In this document: piece after piece, positions 1 through 5,734 of the stretch
Numbering within the stretch: the stretch's first letter is position 1
Layout of the letters: each line of letters begins with the position of its first letter
NCBI GenBank assembly: GCA_023394955.1
Contig: JAEWZY010000032.1
Span: 1 to 6,999 of the forward strand
DNA from: Bacillota bacterium
GTDB taxonomy: Bacteria > Bacillota > UBA4882 > UBA8346
Direction of reading: 5' to 3'
Length of the DNA: 6,999 bases
Program-made: the position numbers and the translations under genes
Notes under the pieces: generated by a model
Database searches by the model: none
Seen by the model: only the letters and a program-made list of their open reading frames with translations
Told to the model about the DNA's origin: nothing

Positions 1-1
1 G

Positions 2-595
2 GTTTATATCGTCACCAATTCCCGGTTCTATGAACAGTTCCAAATCTGGGTCGATGATTATCGCTATTCATTGCCAATCACAGTCTTAGACGACGGGACG
101 ACCGACAATGAAAACCGGCTGGGCGCCATTGCGGATCTACAATTAGCCGTTGAACGGGAAAAAATCAATGATGATTTATTGGCGCTGGCGGGAGATAATT
201 TATTTGAATTTGAATTATCTGATTTTGTCGCATTTTTCGAGGCGAAGCAGCTTGACATGATCACCACCCATGAATTGGGGGATCCGGATCAATTGAGACG
301 CACCGGGGTGATCGAGGTCGAACAGGATTTTCAGGTAATATCCTTTGAGGAAAAACCGGAAACGCCCCAGTCCAATCTGGCAGTGCCGCCTTTTTATATT
401 TACCGCCGGGAAACCCTGCCGCTAATCGGGGAATACCTTAGGGAAGGGCAAAACCCTGATGCGCCGGGAAACTTCGTCCCTTGGTTGCTCGGGAAGAAGC
501 CTGTATATGCCTATAAGTTTGAAGGCCGGCGTTATGATATCGGGACGGTGGAGAGCTATCGGGAAGTTTGTCGAATTTTTGGAATTAATAATTGA
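2..595 (+). CDS. NDP-sugar nucleotidyltransferase, C-terminal part (5' end outside window)
   Basis: This is the last 197 residues of a sugar-1-phosphate nucleotidyltransferase of the NTP_transferase family (RmlA/GlmU-N/ManC superfamily), which joins an NTP and a sugar-1-phosphate into an NDP-sugar in the cytoplasm. The frame is open from base 2, so the start and the N-terminal nucleotide-binding motif (GxGTRL...) lie outside the window. Visible family marks are an AGDN segment (bases about 194-205; the Asp of the GDN motif binds metal), a FEEKP segment (about 341-355) and a YDIGT segment near the C-terminus (about 533-547), all typical of the glucose-1-phosphate thymidylyl/uridylyl/cytidylyltransferase group. 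There is no C-terminal left-handed helix or cupin extension, so it is a single-domain type. The exact nucleotide and sugar cannot be read from this fragment. It is followed 73 bases later by a sugar-nucleotide epimerase on the same strand, which supports a role in surface glycan precursor supply. Confidence 0.85.
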   Translation, partial: VYIVTNSRFYEQFQIWVDDYRYSLPITVLDDGTTDNENRLGAIADLQLAVEREKINDDLLALAGDNLFEFELSDFVAFFEAKQLDMITTHELGDPDQLRRTGVIEVEQDFQVISFEEKPETPQSNLAVPPFYIYRRETLPLIGEYLREGQNPDAPGNFVPWLLGKKPVYAYKFEGRRYDIGTVESYREVCRIFGINN

Positions 596-609
596 TAATT
601 TAAATTATC
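594..609. repeat. 16-bp perfect palindrome at the end of the nucleotidyltransferase gene
   Basis: GATAATTTAAATTATC is a perfect 16-base inverted repeat that overlaps the stop codon. It is all A/T inside, so as an RNA hairpin it would be weak. It could be a protein-binding site, or just AT-rich sequence next to a stop. No role can be assigned. Confidence 0.4.
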
Positions 610-617
610 CTTTCACG

Positions 618-636
618 CGCCCTGGCTAACCGGGCG
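618..636 (+). other. GC-rich hairpin between nucleotidyltransferase and epimerase genes
   Basis: CGCCC (618-622) pairs with GGGCG (632-636). GG (624-625) can extend the stem with CC (630-631), leaving one bulged T and a CTAA loop. The stem is stable but is followed by GGAGATTACTT rather than a T-run, so it is not a classical intrinsic terminator. It may be a processing or mRNA-stability element between two co-transcribed genes. It sits 33 bases before the next start codon. Confidence 0.35.
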
Positions 637-652
637 GGAGATTACTTAATAT

Positions 653-659
653 AAAGGAG
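653..659 (+). promoter_or_regulatory. Ribosome binding site AAAGGAG that decides the epimerase start
   Basis: AAAGGAG ends directly against a TTG at 660, which is too close for initiation. It is 9 bases from the in-frame GTG at 669, an ideal distance. This is why the epimerase is started at GTG 669 and not at TTG 660. Confidence 0.75.
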
Positions 660-668
660 TTGAATAAA

Positions 669-1697
669 GTGAGAATAGACTGTAAACCGCCGGATACCGG
701 CAAAACATATCTTATTACCGGAGCGGCCGGTTTTATCGGGTATTTTCTAGCCAAGAGATTACTGGAGCATGGCTGTCGGGCGGTGGGGATTGACAATCTA
801 AATGACTATTATGATGTAAAACTTAAGCATGCCCGTCTGGAACAATTGGCCCCGTTTGAGCGGTTCACCTTCATTAAAGGCGATATTTCGGATAAAATAT
901 TTATTGGCAAAATTTTTGAAGAACACAAGCCAAGCGTCGTGGTGAATCTGGCGGCCCAAGCCGGCGTCCGGTATTCCATCACCAACCCGGATGTATATAT
1001 CCAAAGTAATGTTATTGGTTTTTTCAACATTCTGGAAGCCTGTCGAAAACATCCCGTAGACCATCTAGTTTATGCCTCATCCAGTTCGGTTTATGGGGCC
1101 AACGAAAAGACCCCTTTTTCAGAAATGGATTTCGTGGACAACCCGGTCTCGCTTTATGCTGCTACCAAAAAATCCAATGAACTGATGGCCTATACATACA
1201 GCCATCTTTACCGGATACCAGCCACCGGCCTCCGCTTTTTCACCGTTTACGGTCCGATGGGCAGGCCGGATATGGCTTACTTTAGCTTTACTCAAAAGAT
1301 ACTCAGTGGCCGGACGATTCAAGTATTCAACCATGGGGATATGTACCGCGACTTTACTTATATTGACGATATTGTCGAAGGAATCGTCAGAGTAATCGGC
1401 AAGCCGCCGGAGACCGGCGGAAACGGCGCAAAGCATAAAGTCTTCAACATCGGCAACAACAGCCCCGAAAAGTTGAGCATTTTCATTGAAATCCTGGAGA
1501 AAGCGCTTCGTAAAGCCATCGATAGGGACATCACCGCCCGGAAGGAGTTCTTGCCCATGCAGCCGGGGGATGTGCCCCGTACTTATGCTGATACAACCGC
1601 ATTGGAACAAGCCGTGGGGTTCAAACCTTCGACCGGCATTGAGGAGGGACTGACGAAGTTTGTTGAGTGGTATGGTGATTATTATGGCTTGAAGTGA
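669..1697 (+). CDS. UDP-glucuronate 4-epimerase-like NAD-dependent epimerase
   Basis: Extended short-chain dehydrogenase/reductase of 342 residues, about the normal family length. The best functional match is UDP-glucuronate 4-epimerase (CapI/LspL/GAE type), which converts UDP-glucuronate to UDP-galacturonate with bound NAD in the cytoplasm. Motifs (numbered from GTG 669): the Rossmann glycine motif GAAGFIG at residues 18-24, a NLAAQAGVR segment at 93-101, the serine-rich YASSSSVYG at 135-143, the catalytic pair YAATK with Y163 and K167, and the FFTVYGPMGRPDMAYF segment at 190-205. That last segment closely resembles the VYGPWGRPDMA signature of UDP-glucuronate epimerases, though here Trp is replaced by Met. 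RDFTYIDDIVEGI at 227-239 is also typical. The GTG start is set by the ribosome site at 653-659. The upstream gene is a nucleotidyltransferase and the downstream gene a chain-length protein, both consistent with acidic polysaccharide synthesis. UDP-glucose 4-epimerase or a related epimerase is a less likely alternative. Confidence 0.85.
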   Translation: MRIDCKPPDTGKTYLITGAAGFIGYFLAKRLLEHGCRAVGIDNLNDYYDVKLKHARLEQLAPFERFTFIKGDISDKIFIGKIFEEHKPSVVVNLAAQAGVRYSITNPDVYIQSNVIGFFNILEACRKHPVDHLVYASSSSVYGANEKTPFSEMDFVDNPVSLYAATKKSNELMAYTYSHLYRIPATGLRFFTVYGPMGRPDMAYFSFTQKILSGRTIQVFNHGDMYRDFTYIDDIVEGIVRVIGKPPETGGNGAKHKVFNIGNNSPEKLSIFIEILEKALRKAIDRDITARKEFLPMQPGDVPRTYADTTALEQAVGFKPSTGIEEGLTKFVEWYGDYYGLK

Positions 1698-1733
1698 TCA
1701 AAAAAACAAAGATAGTGGAGTGACTAATACGGA

Positions 1734-1747
1734 CCGTTTGCAAACGG
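1734..1747. promoter_or_regulatory. 14-bp perfect palindrome upstream of the Wzz gene (possible operator)
   Basis: CCGTTTGCAAACGG is a perfect inverted repeat centred 34 bases before the Wzz start codon. A TATGAT hexamer, acceptable as a -10 box, follows at 1757-1762, but no good -35 lies at the usual spacing; position 1734 is where it would fall. The site could be an operator for a dimeric repressor (LacI/GntR-like in symmetry) or a short RNA hairpin. I see the symmetry; the function is inference. Confidence 0.35.
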
Positions 1748-1774
1748 CATAATTATTATGATAGGGAGAGTAAC

Positions 1775-2599
1775 ATGGAAAACAAAGAAAGCGTTTATAA
1801 TGAAAATTATGATGAAATTAGCTTAATGGAAATAATCAGTATTATTATCAAAAGAAAATGGATCATTGTTGCCTGTTTATTATTTACCATCATCGCAACA
1901 TTCTTCTATATCTTAACTAAAAAACCGATTTATGAAAGTAAAGCTGTTGTTCAGATAGGCTATAACGGGGAAAAAACATCAACTAAGGTCTTGAATATTG
2001 AAGACCCCGCATCTCTAGCTTGGGTGCTTAAAAATACCGAAGGGTTGTTTTCAGTTAATGTTGAAAAAGCTGATAGATCTAACCTAGATATTTTATCTCT
2101 TACAATTCGGAACAGAGACCCTTATCAAGCCCAAGCATCTCTTGAAAAGGTAACGAATAACCTAATCAACCGGCATAGTTTATTATATAACCAACTGTTA
2201 AGCTATAAGCAAAATCAGCTGGATTCATTAAAAAAACAGTTGCAATCCGTACAGGTTCAGTTAAAATTATTTGAAAAAAAGATATCTCTATTAATTAATG
2301 ATAATACTAACAACATGTTACTTATTTTAGAAAAAGAAAAGCTGGTAAAAAACCAATTTGAGCTTGAACAAAAAATATCGGAACAGGAATTCTTGCTCTC
2401 GGAAAATTATATCAGGCCTACCAGAGTATTAAAAGGACCCACTTTGGCATTGAAGCCCATCGGCCGTAATAAGTTATTTTATATTGGGTTAGCTTCTGTT
2501 TTAGGTGTTATGATAGGGGTGATGCTTGCGTTGTTTGTCGAATATTTCCAAAAACACTTCTCAGCGGATTCTCTAAAAGATATGTCTGCTTCAGAATAG
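1775..2599 (+). CDS. Wzz-type polysaccharide chain-length determinant / co-polymerase, no kinase domain
   Basis: A 274-residue inner-membrane protein of the Wzz/PCP family, which controls the length of O-antigen, capsule or exopolysaccharide made by a Wzy polymerase. The order is: a short acidic cytoplasmic N-terminus (1-25) with the EISLMEIISIIIKRKW segment typical of Wzz, transmembrane segment 1 (about 29-47), a periplasmic domain starting with the PIYESKAVVQIG segment at 51-62, a long coiled coil (about 140-207), a short Pro-containing stretch before the membrane (P222, P228), and transmembrane segment 2 (about 234-256) with a short tail. There is no Walker A or tyrosine cluster, so no BY-kinase is fused and none is adjacent. 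The ATG is set by GGGAG at 1764-1768, 6 bases away. The gene is strikingly AT-rich compared with the epimerase before it, which could mean separate ancestry. It is convergent with the LptD-like gene, 44 bases away, with no clear terminator between them. Confidence 0.82.
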   Translation: MENKESVYNENYDEISLMEIISIIIKRKWIIVACLLFTIIATFFYILTKKPIYESKAVVQIGYNGEKTSTKVLNIEDPASLAWVLKNTEGLFSVNVEKADRSNLDILSLTIRNRDPYQAQASLEKVTNNLINRHSLLYNQLLSYKQNQLDSLKKQLQSVQVQLKLFEKKISLLINDNTNNMLLILEKEKLVKNQFELEQKISEQEFLLSENYIRPTRVLKGPTLALKPIGRNKLFYIGLASVLGVMIGVMLALFVEYFQKHFSADSLKDMSASE

Positions 2600-2643
2600 A
2601 AGAATCCTCGTCCAGGCCAATGAGTTGATGTTTGGTTCCATAT

Positions 2644-4251
2644 TTAAAGCCGTATCGACCACGAAAAAGTATGGGCTTTTTCAATGTCGTCCCAGCCGAG
2701 GGATAGACTGAAACAACAAGTTTTCCTGACTATTTTGTAGTTACGGTCAATCCATAAATCCTGAGATGAATTGTAAGAGCCGTCCATAGCGAAGGAAAAA
2801 TCTTTCCCGAGGGGCGCCCGGATATTATACAACCAGTTGGAACCGAAGCGATAATTATAGTCGCTTAACAAAGTCTCAAAACCCCTTCCGGGTAGGGTTG
2901 ATTGGGGGTCTATTTTAAGGAGGCTAAAAGTCAGGTATTGATTGGGGTAATAATCAAGGCGGCAACCGGCGTAAATTCCGCCGTATTTATTGGAACGGTA
3001 AACGGCGGTAATTTTTTCGGCCAGGATACCTGCGCGCCAGCTTCCCAGGGGACTATTCTGTCTTTTGCCGGTCAATCTTAAATTATAATGCGTTTCTTCC
3101 GAGGTGTTAAACTGCCTAGAACCACTGGCAGACAAACTGAATAACGGCATATTATAAGAAACTGTGTCGGAAACGGACCAATAATCATCGCCGGATATTG
3201 GGTCATTAAACTTGACGGTAATTCGGTTGCTAAGGTTGTTTTTATAAATTCTGAACCCAGCTCCATAGGTTGAAGTGTCCTTGGTTTTGTACACGCCGTT
3301 GATAAACCAGTTGCGGCCATTTTCCACGGGAGCGTCATAAGAATAAGTGATGTAAAAACCATCATCACTATTGTAACCGGGTTCAAGATCGAGCAGATGG
3401 TCCGCGCCGACCCGGTAAGAGAGATAAGGCAAATAAAAAAAGGGGACGCCGTGCAAAAACACGATCGCATTCCATAATTTAACCCGGTCCCCGTCGTAGG
3501 CGATTTTGGTGGCGGTAATATTGTATTCGGGTTTAGGTCTTTGGCAGCGGGTGAAAACATTCTTCTTTAATGTAGTGACTTCATCGGCAATTTCCATCGT
3601 TTCTCCGTTGAGCTTAATACCACGGCCACCACTATTATTGCCGATGAAACAACTGACCGAACCGCCGGAAGAACCTTGGCCGGTTTGATGGTTATATACC
3701 AACTCCGCGGTTTGATAGGTGCTCTGTTTTTGAGTGATCTCCACTCCGCCGGAGGCAATCGCCAGTCCGGTGGTTTCGTTGTAAGTGAGATGTTCCGCAG
3801 TGATGGTTAGATCATCGTTGGAAGTCAGTTTAACATGTTTATTGAATTCGGCGGTACCGGTATTTCGATCATAGGTTAGCCGATCCGCCCCAATAACCAA
3901 TCCTTCATTGGAGGATGCCTTTACAGAACCTACGGCTTCTAAAAAACCATCAATGCTGTTATAAGTTAATTCATCGGCTATGATAAAGCCTTTTTCATGG
4001 GTCACTTTCACATGGCCGGTAGCCGTGGTAATATGGGATTCCAGATCATAATTGACATTGCCTTCAGCTTCGATAGTAACTTGATTATCGGCGGCAAAAG
4101 CTATTTTACTACCGGGTCCAAATAGTCCGATAAAGATCGTTAAAAAAACCAAAGCGTGCTTTAAAATATTAATTCCTCCAATTATGATTAGAAGTTTCAA
4201 ACGGGAGTTCTTAATTAATGAAAATAAAGTTAAATAGTTTGTTATAAACAT
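2644..4251 (-). CDS. Compact LptD/OstA-like LPS-assembly outer membrane protein
   Basis: LptD is the outer-membrane translocon that receives lipopolysaccharide from the periplasmic LptA bridge and inserts it into the outer leaflet. Numbering here is from an in-frame TTG at 4254, so the annotated ATG is residue 2. A signal peptide with a hydrophobic core at about 34-49 ends in AFA|AD after residue 54. Residues 63-200 are LptA/OstA-type beta repeats with a 30-residue period. Residues 234-281 carry the LptD signature: FTRCQRPKPEYNI, then GVPFFYLPYLSYRV. Residues about 285-536 are alternating-pattern beta strands of a barrel. That barrel is about half the length of the E. coli one (about 785 residues overall there). 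Cysteines are C202, C237, C431 and the adjacent C513-C514; E. coli LptD also has an adjacent pair near its end that forms disulfides. The last residue is Leu rather than the usual aromatic. The ATG at 4249-4251 has no good ribosome site; an ATT at 4165-4167 does (separate entry). It is the only minus-strand gene here. Confidence 0.78.
   Translation of the reverse strand: MFITNYLTLFSLIKNSRLKLLIIIGGINILKHALVFLTIFIGLFGPGSKIAFAADNQVTIEAEGNVNYDLESHITTATGHVKVTHEKGFIIADELTYNSIDGFLEAVGSVKASSNEGLVIGADRLTYDRNTGTAEFNKHVKLTSNDDLTITAEHLTYNETTGLAIASGGVEITQKQSTYQTAELVYNHQTGQGSSGGSVSCFIGNNSGGRGIKLNGETMEIADEVTTLKKNVFTRCQRPKPEYNITATKIAYDGDRVKLWNAIVFLHGVPFFYLPYLSYRVGADHLLDLEPGYNSDDGFYITYSYDAPVENGRNWFINGVYKTKDTSTYGAGFRIYKNNLSNRITVKFNDPISGDDYWSVSDTVSYNMPLFSLSASGSRQFNTSEETHYNLRLTGKRQNSPLGSWRAGILAEKITAVYRSNKYGGIYAGCRLDYYPNQYLTFSLLKIDPQSTLPGRGFETLLSDYNYRFGSNWLYNIRAPLGKDFSFAMDGSYNSSQDLWIDRNYKIVRKTCCFSLSLGWDDIEKAHTFSWSIRL
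3655..4068 (-). repeat. Four to five 30-residue (90-base) OstA/LptA-like repeats inside the LptD-like gene
   Basis: The core ADELTYNSIDG begins at residue 93, ADRLTYDRNTG at 123, AEHLTYNETTG at 153 and AELVYNHQTG at 183, spaced exactly 30 residues apart. A more diverged unit, AEGNVNYDLES, begins at 63. Each unit reads as two beta strands (xxLTYxxxTG, then a GxVxx strand), which matches the stacked strands of the LptA/LptD N-terminal beta-taco fold. The repeat is clear in protein but only faint in the DNA, so it is old rather than a recent tandem duplication. Confidence 0.7.
4175..4179 (-). promoter_or_regulatory. Strong ribosome binding site GGAGG inside the long LptD-like frame, pointing to an ATT start
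   Basis: On the minus strand TGGAGG is followed by 7 bases and then ATT (4167-4165), in frame with the LptD-like protein. The peptide from that ATT opens with a Lys-His pair, a hydrophobic core and an AFA cleavage site, a compact textbook signal peptide. No ATG, GTG or TTG lies at a suitable distance after this site; the nearest TTG is 22 bases downstream of it. A real start at ATT 4167 would make the protein 507 residues long. Confidence 0.5.
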
Positions 4252-4285
4252 CAAATATTTCGTTATCCATTACTTAAACCCTTTT

Positions 4286-4316
4286 TTTATAAAGCTACAA
4301 TTAATATTAAGATCAA
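4286..4316 (-). promoter_or_regulatory. Weak candidate promoter for the LptD-like gene
   Basis: On the minus strand TTGATC (4316-4311) and TATAAA (4291-4286) resemble -35 and -10 boxes, with a 19-base spacer that is slightly long. The surrounding sequence is AT-rich, where such matches occur by chance. Confidence 0.3.
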
Positions 4317-4534
4317 TTAATGTTCTTTTAACCGTACTTACTCAACCACTAAACTTTGGCTAATAAAAAATATCCTTAAATAAGCGTTGCTATAAAATAA
4401 TGTTTTTGATGGTAAAGTGAGCGCTATGATTGTGAAGAGGGCTAAAAAGAGCTAGACCACGTTACAATTTCATGGATAACCCTAACACCCCTTGACCTTT
4501 GTTCATAGACTAGTGATGTGACTATGGAATAAGG

Positions 4535-4541
4535 AAAGGGG
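4535..4541 (+). promoter_or_regulatory. Ribosome binding site AAAGGGG for the TTG start of sat
   Basis: AAAGGGG (part of a longer AAGGAAAGGGG at 4531-4541) lies 8 bases before the TTG at 4550. Reading upstream in frame, a stop at 4514-4516 is reached without any other start, so TTG 4550 is the natural start of sat. Confidence 0.7.
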
Positions 4542-4549
4542 TTTTTCTT

Positions 4550-5698
4550 TTGATTGAACCGCACGGTGGAGTATTAAAGGAGTCGTTTTTATCCGAATTT
4601 GAAACCCTTGAATACCAAAAAAAGCTATCGGATTTCACAAAGATAGTTTTAGATGAGATCGAAGCTTCCGATTTGACCTTATTGGCTAACGGCGCTTACA
4701 GTCCCTTAACCGGATTTGTCAATAGCCGGGATTATCATTCGATTTTGGAACGAAACCGGCTGGCTTCCGGAGAAGTCTGGACCATCCCGATTGTATTGAG
4801 CGCCGTTTTGGGACGGGAGTATCAAACCGGAGCGGAAATCGCTTTAGTGACCAATGAAGACCAACTGTTAGGCATCTTACAGGTTGAGGAGATATATGAG
4901 CGGAATAAAGCAAAAGAAGCGATTGCGGTGTTTGGAACAACCGATCATAATCATCCCGGAGTGGCGTATTTATTTAAAAAGAGCGATTGGTTATTGGCCG
5001 GAGAAATCAAAACCGTTAAAAGGAAAGTAAGCGGTTTTTCGGAATATGAGTTTACTCCAAGAGAACTACGTGATGAATTCAAAAAGCGGGACTGGAGAAC
5101 CATCGTCGCCTTTCAAACCCGGAACCCCATTCACCGGGCCCATGAATACCTTCAAAAAGTGGCATTGGAAATAGTTGACGGACTGCTGGTCCATCCCTTG
5201 GTGGGTTTCACCAAGCCGGGGGATATCCCGGCTGAGGTGCGAATGAAGTGTTATCAGGCGCTGTTAAAAGAGTATTATCCATCCAAACGGGTAATGTTAA
5301 GTGTTTTTCCGGCGGCCATGCGTTATGCCGGGCCTAAGGAAGCGGTCTTCCACGCTCTGGTTAGGAAGAACTACGGCTGCACTCATTTTATCGTAGGCCG
5401 GGATCATGCGGGAGTGGGGAATTACTACGGGACCTATGACGCTCAGAATATTTTCGATGATTTTAGCGAAGCGGAAATAGGGATCGAGATTTTAAAGTTT
5501 GAAAACACTTTTTACTGTAAAAAATGCGACAACATGGCTTCCGGTAAGACTTGCCCCCATCGGGACGGAGACCAGGTCTTTTTAAGCGGGACCAAAGTCC
5601 GGGAGTTGTTACGCGAGGGCTTTAGTCTTCCGCCTGAATTTACCCGGGCGGAGGTTTCAAATATTTTGATGGAATATTACAAGAGGCGCGCGGAATGA
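4550..5698 (+). CDS. sat: Sulfate adenylyltransferase (ATP sulfurylase)
   Basis: A 382-residue homo-oligomeric ATP sulfurylase, which makes adenosine 5'-phosphosulfate (APS) and pyrophosphate from ATP and sulfate in the cytoplasm. The N-terminal part (about 1-165) is the PUA-like domain with GAYSPLTGFV at 48-57. The catalytic domain has the QTRNPIHRAHE motif at 189-199 (HxxH-type nucleotide binding, H195 and H198), VHPLVGFTKPGD at 214-225 and GRDHAGVG at 283-290. A C-x2-C-x8-C cluster (C323, C326, C335) with H337 just after it resembles the zinc site of ATP sulfurylases from thermophiles and many sulfur-metabolising bacteria. There is no fused APS kinase. It starts at TTG and is followed 36 bases later by manC, so the two probably share a transcript. 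It may serve sulfate assimilation or supply APS/PAPS for sulfated glycan; a role in dissimilatory sulfate reduction cannot be excluded. Confidence 0.95.
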   Translation: MIEPHGGVLKESFLSEFETLEYQKKLSDFTKIVLDEIEASDLTLLANGAYSPLTGFVNSRDYHSILERNRLASGEVWTIPIVLSAVLGREYQTGAEIALVTNEDQLLGILQVEEIYERNKAKEAIAVFGTTDHNHPGVAYLFKKSDWLLAGEIKTVKRKVSGFSEYEFTPRELRDEFKKRDWRTIVAFQTRNPIHRAHEYLQKVALEIVDGLLVHPLVGFTKPGDIPAEVRMKCYQALLKEYYPSKRVMLSVFPAAMRYAGPKEAVFHALVRKNYGCTHFIVGRDHAGVGNYYGTYDAQNIFDDFSEAEIGIEILKFENTFYCKKCDNMASGKTCPHRDGDQVFLSGTKVRELLREGFSLPPEFTRAEVSNILMEYYKRRAE

Positions 5699-5734
5699 GC
5701 TCATGCCTGAATAAAGAAGAAAGGATATGGATGA

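Larger units (their letters stand above)
4255..4549. other. Divergent intergenic region between LptD-like gene and sat
   Basis: These 295 AT-rich bases must hold the promoters of two divergent genes, but neither is convincing. Towards sat (+), TTGACC at 4492-4497 is a good -35, but the best -10-like hexamer (TATGGA, 4524-4529) is 26 bases away, so the pair does not fit sigma70 spacing. Towards the LptD-like gene (-), see the separate candidate at 4286-4316. A 19-codon minus-strand frame (4211-4270), preceded by AAAGGG, overlaps the left end. I see no S-box, T-box or other riboswitch core and no long inverted repeat. Confidence 0.5.

Noticed and set aside
660..668. TTG start at 660 for the epimerase
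   Set aside because: The AAAGGAG ribosome site ends at base 659, leaving no spacer; GTG at 669 has a 9-base spacer.
1119..1610. 163-codon open frame on the minus strand
   Set aside because: It lies fully inside the epimerase gene, whose motifs are unmistakable; the minus-strand protein shows no family features.
2600..2643. Bidirectional terminator between the convergent Wzz and LptD-like genes
   Set aside because: No stem with a T-run is visible on either strand in these 44 bases.
3078..3560. 160-codon minus-strand frame in another phase
   Set aside because: Shadow of the LptD-like gene; the composition is rich in Ser, Thr and Pro with no recognisable motif.
4426..4455. Nine-codon frame MIVKRAKKS upstream of sat
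   Set aside because: No ribosome binding site, very short and no resemblance to a known leader peptide; likely chance.
4255..4549. Riboswitch (S-box or T-box) upstream of the sulfur gene sat
   Set aside because: I looked for the conserved SAM riboswitch core and the T-box sequence with a following terminator and saw neither.
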